A DNA stretch of 50,423 bases. It comes from Acidovorax sp. CF316 (GTDB lineage Bacteria; Pseudomonadota; Gammaproteobacteria; Burkholderiales; Burkholderiaceae_C). How positions within the stretch are numbered: the first letter of the stretch is position 1; each line of letters starts with the position of its first letter. The notes below the pieces were generated by a model. That model was not told the DNA's origin. It was given only the letters and a program-made list of their open reading frames with translations, and searched no databases. This document shows, one piece after another, positions 1 through 6,863 of this stretch. Both the position numbers and the translations under genes were made by a program. Where the stretch lies: NCBI RefSeq assembly GCF_000276605.1, contig NZ_AKJX01000116.1:1-50423 (forward strand), read 5' to 3'.

Positions 1-2
1 GA

Positions 3-746
3 GCCTTGGACTTGCGGCATAAAACCAGTCCAAGTTTTTATCCGCACCCCCTTACTGCTTCAACTGGGTCAATATTCAGTGGAATTCAACAGGATGCACT
101 GCCATTCCTTCGCCAGTTGATTGAAAACGAACTCAACAGCGCCAATGACAACCCTTTGATCGACCCGGAGGGCGAGCGGGTACTGCATGGTGGGCACTTC
201 TATGGAGGACACATAGCGCTTGCCATGGATACCCTGAAAAATACGGTCGCCAACCTGGCGGACCTCATGGACCGGCAATTGGCGCTGCTGGTCGACCAGC
301 GCTACAACCATGGGCTACCGTCCAATCTGTCGGGCTCCACCGGTCCTCGCGCTGCCATCAACCATGGCCTGAAGGCCCTTCAGATCAGCGTGTCGGCCTG
401 GACCGCAGAGGCGTTGAAGCAAACCATGCCAGCGTCGGTCTTCTCGCGATCCACCGAATGCCACAACCAGGACAAGGTCAGCATGGGAACCATCGCCGCA
501 CGCGATGCCTTGCGGGTGCTGGAGCTGACCGAGCAGGTCGCTGCCGGCATGCTCATTGCGGCCCGGCAAGCGCTGGAACTGCGTCTGCGGATCAGCACGC
601 TCCCACTGCCAGCCCCTCTCAGGGACTTCCTGGACGATCTCTCAGGGGCCATTCCACTGGTGGTCGAAGATCGGGCACTGGACAAGGAATTGCAGGAACT
701 GATGCACGGCCTGCGCACGGGCAAGTGGGAGGTCTACAGCGCTTGA
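3..746 (+). CDS. Histidine/aromatic amino acid ammonia-lyase family, C-terminal part (5' end outside window)
   Basis: The reading frame is already open at the left edge, so this is the C-terminal roughly 247 residues of a longer enzyme (family members are about 500 residues). Family members carry an MIO electrophile in the missing N-terminal half and remove ammonia from histidine, phenylalanine or tyrosine. The visible part has the helical-bundle landmarks of the family: an N-x-x-N-P-L-I-D block followed by a GGHFYGGH segment near 150-220, then S-G-S-T-G-P-R near 325-350, and a C-H-N-Q-D-K-V-S-M-G stretch near 459-490. The HNQD form resembles phenylalanine/tyrosine lyases and aminomutases more than the QEDHVSM form typical of HutH. 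I therefore do not call it hutH, and the substrate is unresolved. It ends at a TGA with no downstream partner on the same strand for 264 bases. Confidence 0.85.
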   Translation, partial: ALDLRHKTSPSFYPHPLTASTGSIFSGIQQDALPFLRQLIENELNSANDNPLIDPEGERVLHGGHFYGGHIALAMDTLKNTVANLADLMDRQLALLVDQRYNHGLPSNLSGSTGPRAAINHGLKALQISVSAWTAEALKQTMPASVFSRSTECHNQDKVSMGTIAARDALRVLELTEQVAAGMLIAARQALELRLRISTLPLPAPLRDFLDDLSGAIPLVVEDRALDKELQELMHGLRTGKWEVYSA

Positions 747-1010
747 GCAGGGCACCGGCGCCAATCAGGTGAGCGCAGCTGTCAGGCAGGGGGCTGCCAT
801 GGGTTTCTCGCCGCGGATCGATGCGGGAGCGGGGGTTGCGACTGGCAATGGGCGGAACACGCCGAGGCCCTCATCTGCGGCCAACCGATATGGCGGGGCA
901 GGCTTTCATGCGGCTATTTGCAACGGGAATGACCGAGGCCCGGTCTCTGTGCGATATTCACGGGACCTGTTCTAGAACCCGTCATCCCGCAGCACCAGGC
1001 GCCATAGACC

Positions 1011-2639
1011 ATGGAACGCACAGACCAACTTCTGGCCGACCTGCAAGACTGCGAAGCAGCCAGTCTGGTGGGGGCGCACGACGCCGGGGCCGAGATCGCT
1101 GCGCGGGCCTTGCAAACCGCCAGGGAATGCGGGCTGCGGCCCGAAGCCGCGCTGGCGTCCGCTTGGCTGGCCGAGCACCAGCTGCGCCGGGGCGAGAGCG
1201 AAAAGGCGGCAGAGAGTGCCCACGCAGCCCTGGCGGAGGCCGACGCGCTCGAATTGCATGGGGTCGGTATCAAGCTGCGCAACACCCTGACCCGGGCCTG
1301 GTGCCAGCTCGGGCGGGCGGACGAGGCGCTGCCCGAGGCGATGTGGGCACTGGGGCGGGCACGCACCCTGGGAGCGCCCGGGCTGGTGTCGCGCAGCCTC
1401 TCCAGCCTGGCGGGCGTGGTGGAGTTGCTGGGCGACCCTGCGCATGCGATCACCCTCTTGCACAAGGCGGATGAAGAGGCCCGACGTGACGCTGACAAGG
1501 TGGCGCAGTTCGCCGCGGTCGTCAATCTCGCAGGCGCACTGTGCCGATCCGGGCGCCAGCTCGCCCATCTGCCGGGCCCGCTGGCTCCGACCGAAGCGCA
1601 GGCTGCGCATCTGCGCGAGGCCCTGGCCGTGGTGCAGAGGGCGAAGGTGCTCGCGCGCGGGCATGTACGCTGGAAAATGGTCTGCGCCGAGATCGAATGC
1701 CTGGCCCTGGAGGCCCTGGGGCGGCTTGCGGAGATGCGTGTCGCGGTCGATCGGCACCGCGCATTCGCCATCGAGGCGAAGGCCCCTGATGCCCGTGCAG
1801 AAAACGAACTGCTCAACGCGGACTGGCTGTTGGCCAGCGGGCGCGCGGCCGAGGCCTGCGAAGCGCTGGACCACCGGGTGGATGCGGCCGCGGCCCAGCG
1901 CAACGAAGGATGCCGCCGGTGGTGGTGGAGATCCCGGTACCGTGCCTTCAAGGCCGCTGGCTCCGATGCGCAGGCCCTGGCGGCACTGGAGTCCATGATG
2001 GTGCAGGTGCGCCGCGACCGGGAGCTCAGCCTGAATGCCCAGGCGCGCGTGCTGTTGGGCGAGGTGAGGATGGAAATCGCCCAGCAGGAACTTGCGCAGT
2101 TGCGGCTCGAAGCGGAAGAACTGCGCGAGCGCGCCGACGTGGCGACGCAGAAATCCCTGCTGGACCCGCTCACCGGACTGGCCAACCGCCGGGCACTGGA
2201 TGCCCGCCTGATGGCCGTGCTCCCGATGGGGCATGGCCAGGCGGAGGGCTTTTCGCTGGCCCTGATCGACATCGACCACTTCAAGCAGGTCAACGATGGC
2301 TGGGGCCACGACGTCGGGGACGCCGTGCTGCGCGAGACCGCCAAGTTGCTGACCGGCGGCGTGCGAGGGGGCGACTTCGTGGCGCGCATTGGCGGCGAGG
2401 AGTTTGTCATTCTGCTGTGGGGACAGGCATTGGGTGATGCCTCCCTGGTGTGTGAACGGCTCAGGCAGCAGGTGCAGGCACATGACTGGTCCCGATTCGT
2501 GCCCGGGCGTGGGGTGACCGTCAGCATGGGGCTGACCTGTGCCCAGCCCCTGGACGATGCGGCCCAGCTTCTGCGGCGTGCGGACCAATGGATGTACGCG
2601 GCCAAGCGCGAAGGGCGCAATCGGCTGCAGGGAGGGTGA
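1011..2639 (+). CDS. Diguanylate cyclase (GGDEF) with N-terminal helical repeat sensor region
   Basis: This 542-residue protein should make the second messenger cyclic di-GMP from two GTP. The C-terminal GGDEF domain begins near residue 380 at L-L-D-P-L-T-G-L-A-N-R-R. It contains the metal-binding D-I-D-H-F-K-Q-V-N-D segment and the catalytic motif GGEEF at residues 461-465. An RGGD five residues before that motif fits an RxxD inhibitory I-site, suggesting product feedback control. The first roughly 370 residues are Ala/Leu/Glu-rich amphipathic helices resembling TPR-type repeats. There is no signal peptide or membrane segment, so the sensor is likely cytoplasmic and protein-binding. I see no EAL domain. 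The ATG at 1011 has only a weak ribosome site. No neighbour suggests the output of the signal. Confidence 0.9.
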   Translation: MERTDQLLADLQDCEAASLVGAHDAGAEIAARALQTARECGLRPEAALASAWLAEHQLRRGESEKAAESAHAALAEADALELHGVGIKLRNTLTRAWCQLGRADEALPEAMWALGRARTLGAPGLVSRSLSSLAGVVELLGDPAHAITLLHKADEEARRDADKVAQFAAVVNLAGALCRSGRQLAHLPGPLAPTEAQAAHLREALAVVQRAKVLARGHVRWKMVCAEIECLALEALGRLAEMRVAVDRHRAFAIEAKAPDARAENELLNADWLLASGRAAEACEALDHRVDAAAAQRNEGCRRWWWRSRYRAFKAAGSDAQALAALESMMVQVRRDRELSLNAQARVLLGEVRMEIAQQELAQLRLEAEELRERADVATQKSLLDPLTGLANRRALDARLMAVLPMGHGQAEGFSLALIDIDHFKQVNDGWGHDVGDAVLRETAKLLTGGVRGGDFVARIGGEEFVILLWGQALGDASLVCERLRQQVQAHDWSRFVPGRGVTVSMGLTCAQPLDDAAQLLRRADQWMYAAKREGRNRLQGG

Positions 2640-2720
2640 GGTGGGTGGCAGCCCCGTGGCCCGCATGCCCTGGCATGGCGGACCTGCAACTGCCGCACCA
2701 CCTGCGCGCGCGGCAGGGAG

Positions 2721-2760
2721 TTTTGTATGGTTTTGTACGCAGCCATGGGCCGGCTACATT
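2721..2760 (+). promoter_or_regulatory. Putative response-regulator box and promoter of the ohr-kinase-regulator operon
   Basis: Positions 2721-2740 contain two TTTTGTA half-sites with a 10-base period (TTTTGTATGG then TTTTGTACGC), the layout expected for an OmpR-family tandem dimer. The second half-site overlaps a -35-like TTGTAC (2733-2738). A -10-like TACATT (2755-2760) follows after 16 bases. A closely similar element with identical internal spacing lies at 5646-5685. The assignment to the regulator encoded at 4652 is inference. Confidence 0.55.
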
Positions 2761-2847
2761 GGGTCAAGAAACCGCTGGGGCAAAGCGCCTTCCGGTTCAA
2801 CAATCCGGCCGTCATTTCGACAAGCACACTCCCCCAAGGACCCCACC

Positions 2848-3276
2848 ATGACTGCTGCAGCAAGCACCCAAGACAACGTTCTCTACACAGGCCGCACCCA
2901 CACCATCGGCGGTCGCACCGGCGCCTCGCGCAGTGACGATGGCCGGCTGGACATCGCCCTCACGCGCTTCGGCACCGTGGGCACCGGCACCAACCCCGAG
3001 CAGCTGTTCGCTGCCGGCTGGTCGGCCTGCTTCATGGGCGCCATGGCCCGCGCCGCGCAGACCGTGGGTGTGCGGCTGCCGGACGACCTGGCGGTGGATG
3101 CCGAAGTGGACCTGGTGCAGGGGCCGGACGGCTTTGCGCTGGCGGCACGCCTGAAGGTCAGCGTGCCCGGCGTCGACCGTGACAAGGCCCTGGCCATCGT
3201 CGAAGGCGCGCACCAGCTGTGCCCCTATTCCAAGGCGACCCGCGGCAACATCGCGGTCGATCTGTCCGTCGCCTGA
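2848..3276 (+). CDS. ohr: Organic hydroperoxide resistance protein (Ohr/OsmC family)
   Basis: Ohr is a cytoplasmic thiol peroxidase that reduces organic and fatty acid hydroperoxides, recycled in family members by lipoylated proteins. The 142-residue length is typical. The peroxidatic cysteine is C61 in A-G-W-S-A-C-F, the resolving cysteine is C125 in Q-L-C-P-Y-S-K-A-T-R-G-N, and a conserved glutamate sits at E51 (N-P-E-Q-L-F). The start at 2848 is chosen because AAGGA lies just upstream and the protein aligns end to end with the family; the open frame upstream is not needed. No OhrR gene is adjacent. Instead a two-component system follows 50 bases downstream, apparently in the same operon, which suggests control by that pair rather than by OhrR. 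Confidence 0.92.
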   Translation: MTAAASTQDNVLYTGRTHTIGGRTGASRSDDGRLDIALTRFGTVGTGTNPEQLFAAGWSACFMGAMARAAQTVGVRLPDDLAVDAEVDLVQGPDGFALAARLKVSVPGVDRDKALAIVEGAHQLCPYSKATRGNIAVDLSVA

Positions 3277-3326
3277 ACGGCCTGCCTGCGTCCCGCCATG
3301 CCCTGGTCCATTTGCTAAGGAAGCCT

Positions 3327-4655
3327 GTGCCTTCATTCCTGCGGCGGCTCTGGCCGTCCACCCTGCTGGCACGCACCACGCTCCTCGTGGTGCTGGGCAT
3401 GGCGCTCGCGCAGCTGCTGACCTATGTGGCCATCCGCTACGAGCGGGGCCAGACGCTCATGAACCTGATGGTCAGCGGTGTCGAGCGCGATATCGCCAGC
3501 TCGGTGGCCATCCTGGACCGGCTGCCCGCCAGCGAGCGGGAGGACTGGCTCCAGCGCCTGGAGCGGCCCAACTACACCTTCTCCCTGCAAGGTGCCGTGG
3601 ACACCGCGCCCCCGGCATCGCCGGCCCTGTCGCGCTTCGTCGAAGTCGTGGCCACGGCACTGCGCCCGTTCCCGGTGCTGGCCGTGGGCCAGATCGAGAA
3701 CATGCCGGAGACGGTGCGCATGCAGGTGCGCCTCGGTGATGGATCCTCGCTCTATGTGCTCGCGCGCCGGGTTCCGATGCCGGTCTCGGACTGGGTCACC
3801 TGGCTGCTGCTCGCCCAGTTGGTGGTGCTGGCGGCCTGTGCGTGGGTGGGCATGCGCCTGGTCACGCGGCCGCTGAAGCGGCTGGCGGCCGCGGCGGACC
3901 AGCTGGGCCCCGACCTGCAGCCCTCGCTCGTGGCGGAAAGCGGGCCGGCCGAGGTGGCGCAGGCCGCACGCGCCTTCAATGCCATGCAGCGGCGCATCGC
4001 CGGTTACCTCAACGAGCGCATGCAGATCCTCGCGGCGATATCGCACGACCTGCAGACACCCATCACCCGCATGCGCCTGCGTGTCGACCTCCTGGAGGGC
4101 ATGCCCGAAGCCGACAAGTTCCGCCATGACCTCGATGCCATGCGCACGCTGGTCCAGGAGGGCGTGGGCTATGCCAAGACCCTTCAGGGCTCGCAGGAGC
4201 AGTTGCGCCGCCTGGACCTGGATGCCCTGGTGCGCAGCATCGCCAACGACTACGCCGACACGGGCAGCCCGGTCACCATGGCGGGCGAGGTCACCGTGCC
4301 CGTCACCACGCGACCCCATGCCTTGCGCCGCATCCTCACCAACCTGGTCGACAATGCGCTGAAATATGGCGAGCGTGCAGAAATGCGCGTGCGGCTGGAG
4401 CAGGACCACCTGTACATCGACGTCTGCGATGCCGGGCCGGGCATTCCCGAAGCGCAGCTGCTGGCAGTGCTGCAGCCCTTCTACCGCGTCGAGGGCTCGC
4501 GCAACCGCGAGACCGGCGGCTCCGGCCTGGGCCTGGCCATCGCGCACCAGCTGGCCCTGTCGCTCGCCGGAGAGCTCAGCCTGCACAACCGCCCCGAGGG
4601 CGGCCTGTGCGCGCGCCTGAAACTACCCGCCCATACCCCGACTGCATCCCCATGA
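3327..4655 (+). CDS. Two-component sensor histidine kinase
   Basis: This 442-residue inner-membrane sensor kinase phosphorylates the response regulator encoded immediately downstream. A first membrane helix lies near residues 15-37, a short periplasmic domain of about 115 residues near 40-153, and a second helix near 157-178. A HAMP linker follows, then the dimerisation/phosphoacceptor helix with A-A-I-S-H-D-L-Q-T-P, where H240 is the phosphorylated histidine. The ATP-binding domain has the N box N-L-V-D-N-A-L-K-Y, G1 box D-A-G-P-G-I-P and G2 box G-G-S-G-L-G-L-A. The GTG at 3327 is preferred over an upstream ATG at 3219 because it has AAGGA six bases upstream, starts just before the first helix, and avoids overlapping ohr. 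The signal sensed is unknown; the neighbours suggest oxidative or thiol stress. Confidence 0.9.
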   Translation: MPSFLRRLWPSTLLARTTLLVVLGMALAQLLTYVAIRYERGQTLMNLMVSGVERDIASSVAILDRLPASEREDWLQRLERPNYTFSLQGAVDTAPPASPALSRFVEVVATALRPFPVLAVGQIENMPETVRMQVRLGDGSSLYVLARRVPMPVSDWVTWLLLAQLVVLAACAWVGMRLVTRPLKRLAAAADQLGPDLQPSLVAESGPAEVAQAARAFNAMQRRIAGYLNERMQILAAISHDLQTPITRMRLRVDLLEGMPEADKFRHDLDAMRTLVQEGVGYAKTLQGSQEQLRRLDLDALVRSIANDYADTGSPVTMAGEVTVPVTTRPHALRRILTNLVDNALKYGERAEMRVRLEQDHLYIDVCDAGPGIPEAQLLAVLQPFYRVEGSRNRETGGSGLGLAIAHQLALSLAGELSLHNRPEGGLCARLKLPAHTPTASP

Positions 4656-5404
4656 TGAGCACCACCGTTGCCCCCAGCGACCACATCCTCGTGGTCGACG
4701 ACGACCGCGAGATCCGCGACCTGGTCAGCGCCTACCTGCAGAAAAATGGCTACCGCGTCACCACCGTGCCCACGGGGCGGCACATGCACCAGACCCTGGA
4801 GACGGCCGGCCCCTTCGAACTCATCATCCTGGACCTGATGCTGCCCGGCGAAGACGGCCTGACGCTGTGCCGCGACCTGCGCGCCGGCAAGTTCAAGGCC
4901 GTGCCCATCATCATGCTCACCGCCCGTGGCGACGAGGCCGACCGCGTGCTCGGGCTCGAGATGGGCGCCGACGACTACCTGGCCAAGCCCTTTGCCGCGC
5001 GCGAGCTGCTGGCGCGCATCAAGTCCGTGCTGCGGCGCACGCGCATGTTGCCACCCAACATGCGCAGCACCGAGGAGGCGCGCTACCTGGCCTTCGGCGA
5101 CTGGCGGCTGGACACCGTGGAACGTGCCCTGCTGGACAAGGAGGGCACCATGGTGCCCCTGAGCGGGGCCGAGTACCGGCTGCTGCGCGTGCTCGTGGAC
5201 CACCCGCAAAAGGTGCTGACGCGCGACCAGATCCTGTCCATCACCCAGGGGCGCGAGGCGGAGCTGTTCGAGCGCTCCATCGACCTCATGATCAGCCGCC
5301 TGCGCAAATGCCTGGGCGATGACGCGCGCGAGCCGCGCTACATCAAGACCGTGCGCAGCGAGGGCTATGTCTTCGCCGCCCAGGTCGAGGCGCTGGAAGG
5401 GTAG
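4652..5404 (+). CDS. OmpR-family response regulator
   Basis: This 250-residue transcription regulator is the partner of the upstream kinase; its ATG overlaps the kinase stop codon (ATGA), so translation is probably coupled. The receiver domain has the acidic cluster D16-D18, the phosphoacceptor D61 in I-I-L-D-L-M-L-P, and K112 in Y-L-A-K-P-F. After a linker with basic residues, the C-terminal winged helix (about residues 145-245) carries the OmpR/PhoB pattern, including L-S-G-A-E-Y-R-L-L and the recognition-helix region R-S-I-D-L-M-I-S-R-L-R. A second ATG at 4655 is equally possible. Members of this class bind direct repeats of about 10-base period, as found at 2721 and 5646, so these are its likely targets, including its own operon. 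Confidence 0.92.
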   Translation: MMSTTVAPSDHILVVDDDREIRDLVSAYLQKNGYRVTTVPTGRHMHQTLETAGPFELIILDLMLPGEDGLTLCRDLRAGKFKAVPIIMLTARGDEADRVLGLEMGADDYLAKPFAARELLARIKSVLRRTRMLPPNMRSTEEARYLAFGDWRLDTVERALLDKEGTMVPLSGAEYRLLRVLVDHPQKVLTRDQILSITQGREAELFERSIDLMISRLRKCLGDDAREPRYIKTVRSEGYVFAAQVEALEG

Positions 5405-5413
5405 GGGCGGGTC

Positions 5414-5557
5414 ATGCGCAGATGGCTGTTTTCGCTGCTGTTCCTGTTCGGTGGCTTGGCCTCGGAGCTCGCCCAGCCCGCGGGCCGGCCCTGTGCCGTG
5501 CCGTCCGCCAATGCCTCGCCGCCACCGCGGCGGCGTGGCGCCCTCCCGCCGCCCTAG
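5414..5557 (+). CDS. Possible small exported peptide, 47 residues
   Basis: An ATG nine bases after the response regulator stop opens a frame of 47 codons. Its first 20 residues look like a signal peptide: basic start M-R-R-W, a hydrophobic L-F-S-L-L-F-L-F-G-G-L-A core, then a polar, proline- and arginine-rich tail. A G-rich stretch precedes the ATG but is not a clear ribosome site. I do not recognise a family. It may equally be a chance frame in GC-rich sequence. Its position at the end of the operon and before the terminator is the main argument for it. Confidence 0.25.
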   Translation: MRRWLFSLLFLFGGLASELAQPAGRPCAVPSANASPPPRRRGALPPP

Positions 5558-5585
5558 TTTTCCGGTTTGTCTTCCCCGCATCGCA

Positions 5586-5618
5586 CCACCGCCACCTTCA
5601 GGGTGGCGGTGGCGTTTT
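5586..5618 (+). terminator. Rho-independent terminator after the two-component operon
   Basis: A perfect 11-base-pair stem (5586-5596 with 5602-5612), almost entirely G/C, has a 5-base loop and is followed by CG and TTTT (5615-5618). It would end the ohr-kinase-regulator transcript and insulate the hydrolase promoter immediately downstream. Confidence 0.75.
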
Positions 5619-5645
5619 GGGAGCCCGTTTCTTTGCCGGCGGCGG

Positions 5646-5685
5646 CTTTGTATGGCTGTGTATCCGGCGTCGGTTTCGCTACACC
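5646..5685 (+). promoter_or_regulatory. Second copy of the putative response-regulator box and promoter
   Basis: CTTTGTATGG CTGTGTATCC (5646-5665) matches the box at 2721-2740 at 15 of 20 positions, including an unbroken TTTGTATGG. A -10-like TACACC sits at 5680-5685, at exactly the same distance from the box as TACATT in the ohr promoter. This should drive the hydrolase-dipZ unit. The shared geometry is seen directly; the binding protein is inferred. Confidence 0.55.
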
Positions 5686-5705
5686 ACCATGCACTTGCAG
5701 GGGGT

Positions 5706-5769
5706 GCATGACACATGCCACATACACCGCGGCGGTGTACTGGAGCCAGCCGCCGACACGGTGTCGGCG
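5706..5769. promoter_or_regulatory. Three consecutive perfect inverted repeats in the hydrolase leader
   Basis: The repeats are GCATG-aca-CATGC (5706-5718), TACACCGC-g-GCGGTGTA (5723-5739) and CGCCGACAC-g-GTGTCGGCG (5751-5769). All fall between the putative -10 at 5680 and the start codon at 5800, so they would lie in the transcribed leader. They could be operators for an additional repressor or RNA hairpins that set expression of the hydrolase. Confidence 0.45.
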
Positions 5770-5799
5770 CCCTTCACAACCCGCTGGAAAGAACCCACC

Positions 5800-6831
5800 A
5801 TGGACACCACCCACACTCCCTTCGCCCGCCGCCGCAGCTTTCTTGGAAGCACGGCCCTCGGCCTGGCCATCGCCCCCCTCGGCAGCCTGCTCAGTGCCCC
5901 GTCGCTCGCCGCGGCGGGCAGCGGCGAGGCGACCCGCTTCGATGGGCTCAAGACCGTCGATGCCGGCGACCTGCGCGTCGAATATGCCGAAGCCGGGCCG
6001 GCCAACGGCCCCGTCGCCCTCCTGCTGCACGGCTGGCCCTATGACATCCATGCCTTCGTCGATGTCGCGCCGCGCCTGGCGGCTGCCGGCTACCGCGTGA
6101 TCGTGCCCTACCTGCGCGGCTACGGTGGCACCCGCTTCCTGTCCGCAGACGCCGTGCGCAATGGCCAGCAGGGTGCTGTGGCCCAGGACATCATTGCGCT
6201 GATGGACGCGCTCGGAATCCGCCAGGCCGTACTGGGCGCGTTCGACTGGGGTGCGCGCACGGCCTGCATCCTGGCCGCCATCTGGCCCGAGCGCGTCGCC
6301 GGCCTGGTCTCCGTGAGCGGCTACCTGATCGGCAACCCCAAGGCCAATGCCAAGCCGCTGCCGCCGGCCGCCGAGTTCGCCTGGTGGTACCAGTCCTACT
6401 TTGCGACCGACCGCGGCCGCGATGGCTACGCCGCCAACCCGGCCGCGTTCAACCGCTTCATCTGGCAGCAGGCATCACCGCAGTGGCAATTCGATGAGGC
6501 AACCTACCAGCGCAGTGCCCAGTCCTTCGAGAACCCGGACCATGTGGCCATCGTGGTCCACAACTACCGCTGGCGCATCGGCCTGGTGGGCGGCGAGTCG
6601 CGCTTCGATGCGCTGGAGGACAAGCTGGTGGCAGCGCCCAGCATCGGCGTGCCCTCCATCACGATGGAAGGCGACGCCAATGGCGCACCCCATCCGGCCC
6701 CGGCCGCCTATGCGAAGAAGTTCACGGGCAGGTACCAGCACCGCCACCTGAGCGGCGGCATTGGCCACAACCTGCCGCAGGAAGCGCCCGCCGCCTTCGC
6801 GCAGGCGGTGATCGACGTTACCCGGCTCTGA
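5800..6831 (+). CDS. Tat-exported alpha/beta hydrolase, epoxide-hydrolase-like
   Basis: This 343-residue alpha/beta-hydrolase is predicted to be periplasmic: the N terminus has a twin-arginine motif R-R-S-F-L-G (residues 11-16), a hydrophobic stretch and an A-x-A-type cleavage region near 36-39. The core has the oxyanion-hole H-G-W-P near residue 77 and the nucleophile elbow G-A-F-D149-W-G. An aspartate nucleophile is characteristic of epoxide hydrolases and haloalkane dehalogenases rather than esterases. The catalytic histidine is in G-I-G-H-N-L-P-Q-E near the C terminus. The ATG at 5800 has GGAAAGAA upstream, and longer upstream frames cross the promoter region. The natural substrate is unknown. 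It precedes dipZ by about 30 bases and probably shares its promoter, placing it in a periplasmic stress context. Confidence 0.85.
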   Translation: MDTTHTPFARRRSFLGSTALGLAIAPLGSLLSAPSLAAAGSGEATRFDGLKTVDAGDLRVEYAEAGPANGPVALLLHGWPYDIHAFVDVAPRLAAAGYRVIVPYLRGYGGTRFLSADAVRNGQQGAVAQDIIALMDALGIRQAVLGAFDWGARTACILAAIWPERVAGLVSVSGYLIGNPKANAKPLPPAAEFAWWYQSYFATDRGRDGYAANPAAFNRFIWQQASPQWQFDEATYQRSAQSFENPDHVAIVVHNYRWRIGLVGGESRFDALEDKLVAAPSIGVPSITMEGDANGAPHPAPAAYAKKFTGRYQHRHLSGGIGHNLPQEAPAAFAQAVIDVTRL

Positions 6832-6863
6832 CCCCCGCCACCAAGCCGTCTGGAGCTGCTGCC

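Larger units (their letters stand above)
5405..5799 (+). other. 395-base non-coding stretch between the regulator and hydrolase genes
   Basis: This gap holds, in order: a possible 47-codon small ORF (5414-5557), a strong intrinsic terminator (5586-5618), the second copy of the putative regulator box and promoter (5646-5685), and three perfect inverted repeats between 5706 and 5769. It is unusually signal-dense for this otherwise compact genome. Confidence 0.7.

Noticed and set aside
914..2863. Long open frames on the minus strand (649 and 564 codons) opposite the diguanylate cyclase
   Set aside because: They are antisense shadows caused by GC-rich codon bias. Their translations are Arg/Ser/Gly-rich without domains, and the plus-strand GGDEF gene has clear motifs.
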